Positions 13,191 through 27,636 of a stretch of 64,000 bases of DNA are shown here, piece by piece. The stretch is taken from positions 10,355,001 to 10,419,000 of the forward strand of contig CM028889.1 in NCBI GenBank assembly GCA_016801885.1. The letters are read 5' to 3'. How positions within the stretch are numbered: position 1 is the stretch's first letter; each line of letters begins with the position of its first letter. The position numbers and the translations under genes are program-made. Below the pieces are notes generated by a model. It ran no database searches and had not been told where the DNA came from. It saw only the letters and a program-made list of their open reading frames with translations. Origin of the DNA: Toxotes chatareus (taxonomy: Eukaryota; Chordata; Actinopteri; Toxotidae).

Positions 13191-16100
13191 GTACCAGACC
13201 TGTCAGGTGAAAACAGATGAGCTACACAGTAGGTGGTAACATGCTTGTGCAGATTCCTCACTAGTCTGCTTACACCACTTGTAACGCGAGCTGAGGGGAG
13301 CCTCACCCAAAATGGACTAACCAGGCCTTATACATCCACGTGGTTTCCAGTGCAGAAGTTCACAGGCCTGTTTAACCTACGAGGCCTAGAAAAGTCCAAT
13401 AGGGACAAACAATTAGAGACAGGGCTTCTGCAGAGGCGTCTGCACAGCATGAAGTCACTCTAAGAACAAAGATTATGTCATGGTGAAAACAACAAATGTG
13501 TTAGATGGACTGTGGCTTGTGTACGATTCACAGCACACAGCCAGTCTTTCCATGCAGAGGAGATGTGTGAAATCACCTTCACTGTGCATAAATCCAGACA
13601 AACCCACTAAGAGCTAAGTTGATTCCCAAGCTCCAGCCCATGCTGCGTATTTGTATAACTTTCCTTAAGCACTTTTCTGGACTAGAAAATATTAATTTGC
13701 AGCTGGTATGATTGTGCACGTGGACCTGATTAGATTGATATTATTGTGCATCATGCAGATATGATGCATGTAAAACAAGAATGTCAACTTTGATTGTAAC
13801 TTTTTAAATTACAATTAGCTTGGAATCATTACTTCAAAAAACAGCATTTAGTAAAATGATATGATGATATCATAATTCAATTCCACTGAAAAATATCACC
13901 CATCCCCTCATGTCAGCTAATTAGATCCTAACCAGCTATAAAGGTCAAAGGTCAAACAGCACATCATATCATAGAGACTGGTTATGGTTGATGCTAAACT
14001 ACTTATTTACAAGGAGTCCCAACAGCACAGCAGTATAACCACCTTCTTTCCTAGTTTTCCTGTTTCCTGTTTATATACACCTCTTATGTTCTATCCGGTA
14101 AAAACATGTACAATATTTTAGAATCTGTATATAGCCACCATGCTGTTATCGACTTCATTATATCCTCATTTTCAGTAAATGATGTGCACTGTTATGCTAC
14201 CCAATTTGGCTTTGTTGTGGGAGAGATGCTGATATAGGGTTTCAGTGGAATAGTGGGAGCCCTCTTCTGCCTGTTTGTGCTGGGTGTGGTTAACGCAGAG
14301 TGATGTTGGAGACAGAGAGAAAACATTAAACTAATGGTTTAGACAAGATAATCTCCACAGATGGCTCTATTCTTGTTTTGTTTGCTGTTTCAAGAGAAGT
14401 CAGAGGTCAGGAGCTGCTACAAACCAACATCCCAGCAGGTTGTACGGATTTAGTGTCTTCCATAAGGACATTGCTGTGCTGTCCACTCAGTCATGCTCTG
14501 CAGCCTAGTCAGAGGAATGCCGGGTAGTAACAGTTGTCAATGTGAGTGTGTGCATATGAGCATATGAGATAATTTGTGAAGTGACATGCTGCTGATTTAA
14601 AGAGATCCTCTCTGCACTTGTTGGTCTGTGTCAGCTATAGCTTATTCTTGGTGTGCTCAGGTTTCCTCTGAGGTATCTCTGCAGCAGTTGGAAGAAAAGC
14701 TTCTGAGGTGGTTTGGTGTCATGATTTGATGTTTGATAGGTTTCTGCAAAGTTACATACAATTCAAATAAGTGCTGATCATTGTTTCGTGTACGCAGCTG
14801 TTTTAAAGATATATTTTTAAAAAGTTAAAACTGAAAATGTCTCAATGTTTGTGCCTCCACGACACCCCAATCAAGCTCCTTAATATGAAAGAAAATAGAA
14901 ACATGCGGACGTAGCATGTTTTGCTCAAGGGAAGAGCCAAGGTTCGCTCCAAAATTTAACACGAATTTGAGATCAAGCCAAACTATAAATTCAGATGCAA
15001 TGCAGCTTTCCAACACATAGTAAAAGTTACATAAAACATCCTCCTTGCTCAGCTCTGTGTGATTGTTGGAGGGGAAGCAACAGTTTTTACTTTTTTTTTT
15101 TTAAACAGTTTTTTCACATTAGAGCCAAATGTCTGTTGCAACTTGAGCCCTTTCTTTCTCTTGTTGTCTATTGTTCTGATCCAAAAAGGGCCTTTTCCTG
15201 CAGCCTCCTGTCATCTACCCTAACCCACCCTCCATCAGCCCTCCTGCCTCTCTCCCTCCCCCCTTGGTCTTATAAGGTTACAGAGCAGAACTTTCTGAGG
15301 CGATGCAGAAGTGTGTGTGTCTGTGTCTGTGTCTGTGTGTGACTTAGTGATTCCTGTGTTCTTTGGTCCATGATGTCCTCAGGTGAACACTCAGTCCCTG
15401 AAATGGGCCTGCTTTTATTTCTCAATACGCTCCAATTGAGCCTGGGAACTAACACCTGCGCGCACACACAGGTGCAGCTATACAAACACACATGCACGTA
15501 CACACACACACACACACACAGGTACACATTATTATCCTTTACTAGCTCTACTATCTCCTTATCTTCTCCCTCTTTTAAGGGTAATTTCAGGTTATTTGAA
15601 CTTTGCTTTATTACAGTTTTAGCTGAAAAACACAAGGATTAATGGCAGTGTTCAGTCTGTAGCAGTCCACCGTGAAGGGGCATACCATGTTAAAAAGCAG
15701 AGGTCATAAGTTTATTCAGTGTATTCATCAGTATATGATGTGCTTAAACAGTTGGCTTGTTTACAACTTGTCAAGTCATCTAGAAATTATGTGGTATAGT
15801 GATGCTGCTATCCAAGTTGTAATAAACCCTAACCCCTCAATTTGAGTGAGTAAAATTACCGCCTACCTTCTCATTTTCTGTCTTTAAGCTCATTTTGGTC
15901 TCCTCCTTCCCACTGGTCACTGCTCCTTTGTTTCTTTGAGGCCCCTGTATGACCAGTCAAACAGTTATTCACATCTGACACAATGACAGTGAATAAAATC
16001 TCCAGCCAACACAAATCTGCGTTCTGCTCGGTGGGACAGAAGCCCACTTCTTAAAAAGCAGATTTTACGAGCGCCTTCACTCTGGGTTTCTTGTGAACTT

Positions 16101-19100
16101 TCTCTTTTTTCATTTTCTCTCTCTCTCTGTTTTTTGTTCATTCTCACTTTTTCCAAGTCTTCTTCCCTCCATTTATCTCCAATACCTCGACTCTCCTTTA
16201 GCAGTCCACCCTGACGTTTCTTCTCTCCCTTGCTCTCGCCACTCTTCTTTTTCTCTTCCTCTTGGCATGAAAAATCTTTATTCTCTCAGATCCTTGTCCT
16301 TTTGCCAAGACTTTAACTTTCCACTTGTTTTCCAGTCTTGAACCTAATTGTGCTAATAAGTCATTAAGGCAGCTAGAGCCCTATATGGTACTTAGTCTGG
16401 TTCTGGATGCTCACAAAAGTATTGTTTGTAACTGAGCAATTGGGTATATGAAGGGAGTATGTGTTCACATAAAAATTCTAATTACTTCTCTTTAAAAGAG
16501 CATGCAGTGGGAAGTGAAATGAGACACTGGTTTGTAGGGGAAATCAGAGCATTTTTACTGCAGAAACACCCAAGTTTGAAAGATAAAAAACAAATTGAGT
16601 GAGCACACAGCAGAAAAGAAATTTAAAATTTGAGAAATTCAATTAAGACAAATCTGAGAAGGAAATAATTATCATTTCTGAATTTTCCTCATCTATGCAC
16701 ATCTATCTCCCACCTCTTTAAGGCAGAAATATCACATAGCTGGACTGTGAAAATAGTGGTTTTGCTCTACTGTTCCAGATAACCTCTGAGTTAGGTCAGT
16801 TTTCCAGCTAATAGGGATGGGAGAGGACCTTGGGAGAGGCCCTAATAACAGAGCGGGAGAGCTCATACATCAGTCTCACTCACCACACCAACCACCCTGG
16901 CTCCAAACACAGCTCCCCAGACCATATAACAGCGTATTAGTTGCTATGCATAACTGCTCAGATTCAACATTTCTGATTTTCTCCTTCACTTTTCCTTGCT
17001 TCATTCCTTTCCCTCATTCCCATGCCTTTGAGTTTGAAGTCCTGCACTAATTCCCATATGCTGCTGTCACAGTAAAGTCACACCAAATTCTCAGAGCTTT
17101 ATAGGGGTTAAGCTCATGTCCCTGTGTGATTTTTATCATCATAAGCTAAATACAGCTGGAGGGGGATCAGAGGCTGCTCTCAAGGAACTTAGTGTATGGA
17201 GATTTGCTGTCTGGACTTCTCAAAAGAACCTTCATGTTAACCATTTGCAGTGTATTTTGTCACGAGGATGGCAATTGAGTGGCACCCAGTTGCAAATGAA
17301 AGACGACGTTCCAAAACTTTCAGCTGTATGAAATATGTCATATCAGCCAAGGGGGGAAAGTGATACTATAATAAGGTTGTCAGACATCCAGATATTTTTT
17401 GCGTGTTCAGTGCCATACCAAAATGGCCTGAAGTCAGCGTATCACTGCTGACATGCTATGGAAATATGTGCACAACTTTATGGTCCTGGTTTTCTTTGAA
17501 GGTGCTTAAAGGGAAATTACTGTAAAATTAGGGTTTTAAACAGTCGAGATAATCGTCATTCTAATAAAAACCAACGGGCAGAGATGGTATCAGTGCACAA
17601 ATAGTTCTAGGAAGCTGACTTGTGGCTGTAAAAATGCAAGTGATGTGAAATGATAGACACTTAGCTAAAAGGTAGCTTTGCTCTTGGCAGGAGAGACAGC
17701 ACGAAACAGACTTCGACCAATGCAAATAAATTGCTGTAGCTGTGAACCACATACTGTACCTGTGACGCGATGGCTGTATAGTTATTACCACCCAGTTAAA
17801 AAAATTAAGTATGTTGGACTATACCAACTCAAACCTAAGGAAGCTCACAATAGTTTCTTCCTTTGTTCTACGAACATCAGAACCAGGGCCTTTGATGCCT
17901 TTTAATGATTCATACCATCAGACAAGGATCAACAAATGGGGAACAATCAAGATCATGATCCAATCAGGGCCTACAACCACAACTGCAAGAACTGCTGATC
18001 TAAGCTGACACATGCACTGTGAAGTTGCCTATTTTTAGTCCCACATTAACAAATGGCCCTAATACAATTGCTTCCCTCCATTGCTGAGAAACGTTAAAAA
18101 GCTAATCTCAAAATTGCTCTGTATTTCATCCCGAGATATTCCAGATGATTGTCTCAATGTAAGAGAACTAACAGATGTGACCCAAATAGAGGAGAAATAA
18201 AATGGAAGGGAAATAGAGAAATGAGTGAATAACCTCTTGTCTGTTCGGACAACTGTCTTATCTGACAAAGTAATGTCAACAAAATCATGTGCCATTGTTT
18301 ATTCCCAAATAAATACATTGTAAGAATGGGCAGATCCAACACTGTTCCTGAACAAAAGTATGTGGCTGTTCCTCCCTCATATTGATTTTAAAAACTTTGG
18401 CATGGTGCAACTCTCAGGCTTCCCTCCTCCTTCCCCTTCTCGTCTATTCGCATGTCCGGCCCCCTCTATTGAACTCTCACCTGGCTGCGCTTGGCTAGCT
18501 TTGTGTTAGTGAAGCTAGTGAGCTGCATCGCCCCCTCTCATCTGTCTTTTCACAGAGCCCTGTCCTTCTTAAAAGTCTGTCAACCCAGAACACAGAGAAA
18601 ATTTAAGCTCACCTTGGGGCCAAGACTCCCTATAAGTCACAGTCATGTTAGGAGCCGTCAGGAACAAACCTGCAAGACATTTTGGGTCCCATAATGTAGC
18701 ACAACTGAAATAAGCAAAGAGACAGAGATATACAAGATTATGAGTTATTACAAAATAAGTATGAGTTAATCAAAGAGATCACAAAACAAACGCAGTCCTA
18801 TCTTTATGGCATATCTCCCCCCAGTTGCTGGTTGCTAGACATATCTGTAATGATCTTGACCATAACTCATAAAGCTGGCAGCCTCTTGTTATGAGCCTGT
18901 TGCCAAGCCTCCAGACTCCCTCACTAACAGGTGCAGAGGCCCAAAGCGCTGGTCATTAACACAGCTCATTTCACAAGCACTACCACATAGTCTTTACCAT
19001 CCCAACACAGCACAGTGTGAAACAACACATTATCACCCAATTAGCATGACCCTGTGTCAGACGGCTGGTCGTGTTTGAGTGCAGACTTTCTCTCCTCGCA

Positions 19101-20665
19101 CACCCCGACTGTCACCCTTCATGCCACACACACACACACGATTGTTTTCATGTTGTAAATTCAAGAATGTAAACTGTTTGAAAAGTTTATGAAGTTGCTT
19201 TCTGCTTTGCTGTTGAAACATGTTTGAGAACAGGTCAGGTTTGCAGATAAATCTGTATGTGTTCAGTTCAGTTGTGACACGGCACATGCTTGCGTTTTTT
19301 TGCACGTGCTTGTGACTGTAGGGTGCATGTCCTTAGTTGGCAGGCAGCCATTTACTCATTCATCATGTTAAACTATCCCAGCCTGCCACCAAAACGCACA
19401 CACAGGCAAAAGTAGAACTCATTGGTGTATTTTAGCTGTTTGTAACCGTGGGATAATTTATGTATGTTGAGTGTTTGTCAGTGGTGTGGTGCCCTGAGAA
19501 TCAGGAAAGATAAAACTTTTTCAGGTTCCATCCTGCATGTTTTAAGTCGCACACAGGCTTTTTCATTTGTTCACAAATCACCATATGACCTGTGGCGGTA
19601 CACACCGAACCTCATTTTCTGTCTCCTCTCTCCTGTAATGAAAAGCAGAGGGCTGCTCTGTCATCAGCTGGTAATAACGCGGCATTAGTCCCACATGGCT
19701 TGTTGATAGGGTCATTGCTATACATTCAAACCTTTGATCTACACAAGCAAATGTACAATGCTATCATCAGCTTTGTTTAACATTTAAGATGGGGAAACTC
19801 TTAAAGCAATACGTGTTTGTTTCTGTATGCAGTCTTTTACCAGGAAAAGAGGCTGAACTATAGCTTTAATTTTTAAATTTTATAATTTATAAATAATATA
19901 AATAAAACAGCATTAGCCACTGTTCAAATGTTTATCTTATTTGACTTTATTTGATGTCAGTGGAGCAGCCTTTGTGCTGTTGCCGCTGTTATTCTTGTTG
20001 TAAATTGGCTGACAGCAACGTATCCAGTGTTCCTGTTTGAACATAAGCTCTTTTCACACATACAGATTCAGAATGAAGCTTAAAGGTGTGTTTTAGCATT
20101 GAGCTGGTATAGTAATTTAAATTTGCAGCTCTTATTGGGCAGTTATTTTCTCCTGGTGCCACACTTGTTTCACACCATTGTCTCTCATATTCAAATCCGA
20201 GTTGCTTATTTAAATTATAGAGATTTTGGGAGCCACTGAGTTAATGGAGGACAGCTAGTGTTTCTTCCATTAAGCTGAAAGTATGCAGTTGAGTGGAGTC
20301 AATACTTCTGTTTTACTGAGGAAATAAAAAAGTGCGATGTGTTGTTGCTCCTGCGCACCGCAACTTTCCCATTCTCAACAGTAGACATGTATGTGGACAG
20401 GGCTAAAGCCCACAGCTTGAGGTGTTTGACATCTTCTTTCTTGCTCTTCCACATTTACTATGGCCCTTTACTCCATGTTAACGGGTAACACAAAAATACT
20501 CCATAATACTTTTAAATTGCAGGCCCATGATCCATCAAGTGAAATGACAATGGAACTAATGAAAGTCCACCCTGTTAAACATCCACCCCTTTTTATATAT
20601 GTCTTTTGTTAATTCCCAACACAGAGAAACATTCTAATAGTTGTCTCCATGTCCTCTTTTTACAG

Positions 20666-20728
20666 GGTCTGAGTTTCCCCAAGACCCCAGTGTGCTAGCT
20701 GCCACCTCATGGAACATCTCTAGTGATG
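20666..20728 (+). CDS. ror1: ror1 exon 2 (N-terminal extracellular linker)
   Basis: A 63-bp exon preceded by a pyrimidine tract ending in TACAG and followed by GTAAAC. It encodes residues 1-20 of the partial protein (SEFPQDPSVLAATSWNISSD). This resembles the stretch between signal peptide and Ig domain in human ROR1, which shares the SWNISS glycosylation sequon. The first two bases finish a codon begun in exon 1. The last base plus the first two of exon 3 make Gly, so the phase fits. It is too short to stand out as an open reading frame and was found by peptide similarity and splice sites. Confidence 0.85.
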
Positions 20729-23700
20729 GTAAACGCACACACATAAACACACACTAAAGGCAGGATTCAGTTTGAACACACCCTTGACAACGCTCTTCCC
20801 AAGAAAACTGTTGAACACATCTGTCGCAGGAAATACAATGATGATGCGTTCACGATGCAATTGACAGATGCTGCATTGAACTGTATCCCCACATTTGTTG
20901 TCTGAAATTACGTTCAATGAAGTGTTAAAAATTAGACATCCTCTGTGAATGGTCACCTTCAGAAAACCCAGACAACACCCACTGTCCCAGAGTAGGCCAC
21001 TGTAGAGTATAATTGATGGAACGAATTACACATTGATCTATTCAGCATGTGGGAATACAGCCACAGGTGCACTGCATTTCACTAATTTCCACTGACCTAC
21101 TTTTAGTTCTCTCTTTTAAGCAAAAGCTACCAGTGGAGCTGGTACATCCACATCCACGCTGGGCATTTCTGTGGCTACATTTTTTTTTAGCTGCTGTTGT
21201 TGTTTAGGGGGGCACTGAACTAGCTAGCTATGTCTGAAGATGATGTCACAACCTTTTAAGCACAATCCCACCTACAAAAGTCTGAGTTATACGGAAACTA
21301 CCATCAAAGAATCACAGCACCAGAGCCTCTTGAATTGCTGAACAGGTCTGGAACTTGGCGACACCAGGATATTGTCCTTGACTTGGCTTTTTTACACTCG
21401 TTTTGCACAAAACGAACATAATTAAAAATGACGACACTCGATACGGTTACTAGTGTTGATATTAAGATAATGGCAGACAAAGTGGTGGTCTCTTGATGTC
21501 TTTTGGAATCATTTCGGAGAATGTACATAACCAGCATTCACAATCTGTCTTACAGAGTTGGTATTTGTACATGGTGAGAGCTGGCCACTTGCAGAGGATA
21601 CTGCACTGGACTAATATGTTCGAGATCTCAAGATTTCACAGTCTCGCAATAACCTCTACATTTGCCAGGCTTGCTGAGAAGAAAGTTGTCAACAAGTCAC
21701 ATTGTCACATGCGTTCCACCTGGTCCAAAACCCTCAAAAAATTGTCTGTGGGTTGTAATATGGAGATGAAAATGTCTTAAAGGCTGCTTGGTTCTCCCAC
21801 ACAGACTCGGTCAGCTAACTCCCTCCTTTCTTTGATCAATAAGGATTCTTTCCAGTTTATTAAAATTATTTATTCTGTCGTGAGATTGGTCATGTCTCCT
21901 GGAGCTGCCCAGGTTTAGATCAGCAGATCCTGACAGTGGAAGCATTTAAAACTTCTGTTATTCTGTCAGCAGATCAGGAATAACCGAGTCAGATCCGTGA
22001 AGGTTTCTGGATATTTTCTCAACACTGTTGCACAGAGTTATCAATCAAATCTTGCCCCCTCTGCTCGGTTTTCCTTGGGCTTGGAGAGCTGACATCCGCC
22101 TAATCCCCCACGAAGACACCCTGACTTGGAAGGTCTTCAACATAAGACTTTATTGACCTTGACCTTTATTTTTCTCCCTCATTTTGTCTGGTTTGCTTAA
22201 TTCATCTCTTGCAAAGCCAGCTCTACCACAACATCCGCCCCACAGCAGATTCTGTGTACACAAAAACAGACACTGTTAAACACACAGGCAAGAATGAAGA
22301 CAGTAGTTTTTCTACATGATAATGATTATGGTGACCAATCAAGAATGTTTAAAAAGTCATAAATACAATAAGGAGTAGTTCCAAACAAATCATACAGACA
22401 GCTTTATTTTTCCACAACAACATGAAAAATGAAAACCTTCAAAGACTACACGTGTGCACGCGCGCAACTGTGTGTTCAAAGTAGTGTATCTGTGTGTGTG
22501 TGTCATTTTCAGCTGAGCCCCATGACTAACATCTGTTTCTTATCTGATGGATGGATGGTGATTGCACCACTTGTTTTGTCTGCAGGCAGGGAATGGTTTT
22601 GATTGACCAAGCAGACAGGATTCAGGTAGCGTGGCTCTATCAGTATGCATCAGTAGCAGGAAGTTATCATGCTGAAAGAGGCTCATTATTGGGCTAAAAT
22701 CAAGGGCGATGATAGTTTACTGAACTCATTTTCCCCTCAGGCTTTCCTTCATTCTTCCCCTCTTTTTCTCTGTTTCATTCTTTGCTTTTTTTTTCTTCTA
22801 TTACTTCCTCTCCTCTCTTTCTCTGTTGGAGAGTGACCCAACTTTAATGAAATTCACCGGTAACCATAGCTGGCAGTGCTACAGTCCCAGCTCCTCAGTG
22901 AATCTGCTGAGTATGTTTAGTTAGCTGTGCAGCCACTCAGGTTTCTGAGCCTGTGTCTTGCTGAGAATAGCCTGCCTCGCACAGCTTTACTGTCGTGTAT
23001 GTTACTGAGTATAGACGTATATTCACATAAATAAAAGAATACAGTGTTGCTTTGTGAAATGAAAAGGTATAGTGTAACTTGTCTAATTTTGAGCATGGAT
23101 AATTTGTGTGTGTTGCGGTCGTGTGGGTGTGCGTGTGTTTACGTTTGTGTGCTTGTGTGCTTGCGTGTGAGTGTTTGATTGTGTAAAACCAGTGCGAGAA
23201 AATGCAGGCTGATGACAGGGCACCATTTAGTCGCCTGCCACATTAAAGGGACAGTCCGCAGCAAGGGTTTGAGTTTCACAGTGCTCTTGGTGCCAAATAC
23301 CACAACACTCACCGCGAGACAATTACATACAGAGTGGCTTTGTTACACAGACACTGGAAGGACATGTTTGCAGCTAAATTACTCGTTGCTCTCTTTCTCC
23401 TCTTCTCTTCTCATCATCCTCTTGTCTCTTCATTGCCTCTTTCTGCTCCCCACTGCTTTATTGTCAGTTATTATAACAGCTAATGAAGTGTACCGGCGCA
23501 CAACTCCAAAAACCATTTTCTTTTCCATCAACTCAACTAATGAGACGGTGATAAAGTGACTCAGTTTGTGTGACCTTCTTGTCTTTGGCAAGACACACAC
23601 GTCTTTTTAAGAGCGGGTCTGGTCTCATTTAATATATGAAGCACTTTTTTGTTTTTCGATAATATAGTCAGACCCAACAGGCACATTAAGGCTGTGAAGT

Positions 23701-25276
23701 GTTGCGTCAACATGTAAGAAGGATTCAGTCCACTGCACTCTGCAACTGTGCATAGGCCCCGATTCCCAGCAGGCCCCCATGACTTTGTGTTGATAGTTGG
23801 GAGTCATACAAATCATAATTAAAACACATACCCACACACAGAAGTAAGCACAGACAGACAAACTGTCATCGCTTGTGCTCTCAATAAGCTGAATTTATCA
23901 CCCAGGAGGAATGACCAGTGTGTGCATTTACACAACGTAATTCGTGTAAGCATGTGCATGTTGAGTGTGGATGTTTTAGTGTGTGTACTGGTTGTGAGAG
24001 CTAATGAACCGTGACTATAATGAGGGTTGCAACATTATTCCTGTCAAAGTTTGTCTTTTTGTTTTTTAAGAAACTTAGGAATACAACAAACAAAAGCACA
24101 GCTAGACACATAATCAAAAGAACCTAGAGTCCACTTATACAGAGACCAGTTACTTATTAAATAACACAAAGACAAATTATAATTATAGCAGTAAAAGAAA
24201 TGATTGACCTTTCGCATTTCATTCACTCACATACCTTTAGCCATGTGGTTTTAAAGAAATCTGAACCCACCCACACATTAGGACAGAGATTCTACCAATG
24301 GTAGGATGATTGTCTCCTAATGGAGGCTGCAGAGTTATCTAAGCTGGGCCTATGAATGCATCTTTATGATCTGAGAAAATTTTTCTACCTCCTACACAGG
24401 TAAAAGTCTTTGAGAAAAAAAAATCAGAAGTCTAAAATTGAATTGTTATTACACATGAAACAAGGATCCCTGAAAATTTTAGATTCTAGACTTACAGAAC
24501 ACTTTTATTGACAGTGATGGCGACGGTTTCATGCTTCAGGTCATGGCACGTGGAGATGGGAAATTTTGATTTTGTGAGGAGATTGATTTGGCCAATGCGA
24601 CAAATGCAGAGCACACATTGCAGCAGAAATGGGAAAATATTGTTACTTTGTTTTCGTGAAACTGACCTTGATATGGGAGAAACACAGTCATGTCCTTCAT
24701 CTCAGTACTCATTCAGCTGTCTCATGACATTTAAAGTGATTACAAATGGTAACAAAATTCAACTCAACAGATTAAATTGAAAAGTAAAGCAGAGCCCTAA
24801 GTAGCAAAACAGCTGAGTAAACAAGTTATGAAAAGAAAGAAGTGACACACAACTGCAGAAACTGTTGCACTGAAGAAGTTTCTTTCCTGTAGTCTCTCCC
24901 ACGCATTCATACACGCTGTACATTTTATTTGTGCTTTTCCATTCCCTTTCTGTGAGAGCATTCTTCTTCATTTTTGATTATAATAGAGTTTGGCGTTATC
25001 AAATTTTGCCTCTATAATCAATTTACGAGGCTTGTTAAAGCAAACAGAACACACAGAGATCTGTGTCTGGGCAGATCAAAGTGTGCATCTGTATTGCTGG
25101 CTGTGTAGAAAAATGAAAGGAAAAAAAAGGTTCAGTTTTCTGCAGTCCTGCCATACAACAATACATTGCTTGGCTCATGCATGGTGTCTATATGATGTAA
25201 TGCAAGAGCATATCTCCCCCATACACACCTAAGTGAGATATGTTTTTTATGTCTAAAATTGTAGCACTGAGGAGTG

Positions 25277-25327
25277 GGAGAGTAAGTAGACACGGAGAGT
25301 AAGTAGATAGGGAGAGTAAGAAGATAG
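25277..25327. repeat. 17-bp minisatellite, three copies
   Basis: Three head-to-tail 17-bp units (GGAGAGTAAGTAGATAG type) at 25277-25293, 25294-25310 and 25311-25327, differing by one to three bases. Purine-rich flanks continue to about 25370. Confidence 0.8.
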
Positions 25328-25751
25328 GGACAGACAGGAAAGAGTAAAGGGGGAGAATGTAAGTGTTGGAGATGGGATGGATGATTCTCTGTAGCAGTAA
25401 AATATCTCATTATTAGCAACAGAAATATTTAATGTTTTTTGTTTGCTTTTTTCCTCCTGAAACCTTTCCCAGCGTTTCTGAACATTGTCCCAATGTTCTG
25501 CATTGACATGCTGGAGTTGTTTTGTTTTTCTTCTGATTGCAGTGCTTTAATGTGGACAGGCAGCACTGTACAAATAAGACATGGTGTTGTGTATGTAGAG
25601 AAAGGAGGACAGATAAAAAGTGGATGAGAAGGGGGAGAAGTGAGGGGAGAGTGGTGGTGGTGTGGTCTACGGTGGGAGTCTCCTCATATTGTCACACACT
25701 TGTTAGTACCACATTGCTGTGTTAAGCCTGAGGCTTTAGGGGGCACAGTGG

Positions 25752-25773
25752 ACACACACACACACACACACAC
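25752..25773. repeat. (CA)n microsatellite
   Basis: About 11 CA units in intron 2. Confidence 0.9.
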
Positions 25774-27059
25774 GAGCTATACTGTACATACAACCACACA
25801 GGTTGCCATGGTGACCGAGAGAGTACCAAGTAATGAAATGTAATGGTAGGGAAAATCTGGGTTGGTAAGCAAGACCTGGTTATTGTGAAGTGTTTTGGTA
25901 GTTATGTGTTAATCGTCCAACTACCCCCTACCCTCTAAAGCCACATTCCTGACAACTTTCCTGGTCTGTCATGTGATTTCATCAGACAGATGTCTCAAAA
26001 TCCCATATCAAGCTATGGAGAGCTGATATTTTAATTTGCAAAAACAGGGAGCAGTGCATATTAAAAGTTATGTTGCTGAGTGTAGAGATGGCCTAAAGAA
26101 TTCATTTGCATGGCATAGTAAAAATTTAAATGTGTGGGTGTACTTGCATATGTAAGTGTGTGCCGCTATTTTCACTCCTCAGCCTCGCTATTCACACACA
26201 CTGAAGTTCATCTGACTAGTATTTGAGATTCCCCTGTATGTGCTTTTCCTCCTTTGTTTGTTTTGGCCAGTTTGTGTAACCAGGAGCATTTCTGCATACC
26301 TAAGATGGGTTTTGGGGTTGAGGGAACTTTCCAGAGGTTTTTCATGACATTAACACCAATGTTTTTCCTGCACATTAAACTCTTAGGTGGCCCTCTAGAT
26401 TGTTTTTTCCCTGACCACCTTGAGGAAAAATGTGGTCCTGGAGATAATCATGCAAAAATGTTTTGCTTTTTCTTTTCCAACACCCTCTAAACTAATCAGT
26501 GTCACACTGAAGGATTACAATGGGTTCTGATCGCCTCATATTCTCTGCTTAAGGGTTTTTGTTTTTTTTTTGTCTTTTCCTTTTCAAAGTCTTCACCCAC
26601 CACACAGGTGGTATTGCCTCGTAAGATCATACACAAGCTGGAGAAAACCCGTTGGCATCATTCAGCCATGATGAAAAGTGAAATTAGGTGTCACCACAGT
26701 GGCAACCACAGAATAACTTGCAAAACCAGTCTTTGAAAATGTGTGTCTGAAAACACTGAGTTGTTTTACCACTATTTTTTCATACAGCGGCATGTTTTTT
26801 TTCAATATCTGGCTCTGATGCAGTACAGTAGGTGTTGTTTGATTTATGTCTTAGTTCTTGGCCTTGTGTAATACAGTATCTTCCCTCTATTATTGTCTTT
26901 TCCTCTTTCAGTCATCTCACTCCTAATGTTTCTTCTCACATGGCCCACCTTCTCTTTATGTTCTTCTAATTTTCTTTATCCTCTCAATCTTTATGCTTTT
27001 ATCTGCCCCCTTCTCTTCTCCCTTTATCTGACTTGTTTTCTCTCTACTTTTTATTCCAG

Positions 27060-27350
27060 GGCCCTTCTTTATCCGTCTTGAAGCTCCCTTGAACAACATC
27101 ACCACCTCTCTGGGCCACACAGCCGAGCTCTTCTGTCGTGTGTCTGGCAACCCGCCACCCACTGTACGCTGGCTGAAGAACGACGCCCCTGTTGTCCAGG
27201 AGCCACGGCGTGTCTCCTATCGGTCCATGCCATATGGATCACGCCTCCGCATCCGCAACCTGGACACCACCGACACAGGCTACTTTCAGTGTGTGGCCAC
27301 CAATTCCCAGGGTACAGTGTCAACAACGGGCGTGCTGTTTGTCAAATTCG
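27060..27350 (+). CDS. ror1: ror1 exon 3 (immunoglobulin domain)
   Basis: A 291-bp exon bounded by TTATTCCAG and GTAAGA, encoding residues 21-117. It is one complete I-set/C2-type immunoglobulin domain: the disulfide pair is Cys46 and Cys98, the core Trp is Trp58, and DTTDTGYFQC is the typical strand-F signature. A sequon (NIT) lies at residues 33-35. The sequence is close to human ROR1, including NNITTSLG near the start and GSRLRIRNLDTTDTGYFQC. In ROR1 this domain is extracellular and N-terminal to the Wnt-binding CRD. An internal TTG at 27089 is not a start: the open frame continues back to the splice acceptor and joins exon 2. Confidence 0.97.
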
Positions 27351-27636
27351 GTAAGAGGATTTTGAGTGGTGAGAGTTTCATTTGATCTAAAGCTGCCAGG
27401 CAAGCTTTTAAAGACTTACTGGTACGCAGATGTCTCAATAAATTGGCTTTATGACAAGTATTGCACAGGCTTTCTGTGACAATGACATGTCTTTTTTTTT
27501 CTCTGTCCATCATTTCCTACTAGAGATCTGTCTCCTTTTTGCAACAATTGTCTCAACTGATTCTTGCTTGTAGTTGGCAGCTTGCTCAGAGAAAAGTCTG
27601 GGAGCAATATTGTTTATCCCTTGTCTTCTTTTCCAG

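Larger units (their letters stand above)
1..20665 (+). other. Intron 1 of ror1 (3' part; upstream boundary outside window)
   Basis: No exon 1 could be supported here. I looked for an ATG with a signal-peptide-like reading frame ending one base into a codon at a GT donor, and for a CpG-rich promoter, and found neither. Human ROR1 intron 1 is very long, so exon 1 probably lies upstream. The stretch is mostly unremarkable AT-leaning DNA with CA/GT microsatellites, pyrimidine-rich tracts (for example 3780-3910, 10690-10740, 16090-16260), one likely retroelement fragment (615-815), a short perfect palindrome (8355-8383) and one splice-flanked open segment (6093-6208). Confidence 0.6.
20729..27059 (+). 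other. Intron 2 of ror1
   Basis: A 6.3-kb intron between exon 2 and the Ig exon. The donor is GTAAAC and the acceptor lies in a strong pyrimidine tract that starts near 26880. It contains a small minisatellite (25277-25327), a (CA)n run (25752-25773), several GT-rich patches near 22440-22500 and 23100-23190, and no other gene that I can support. Confidence 0.8.
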
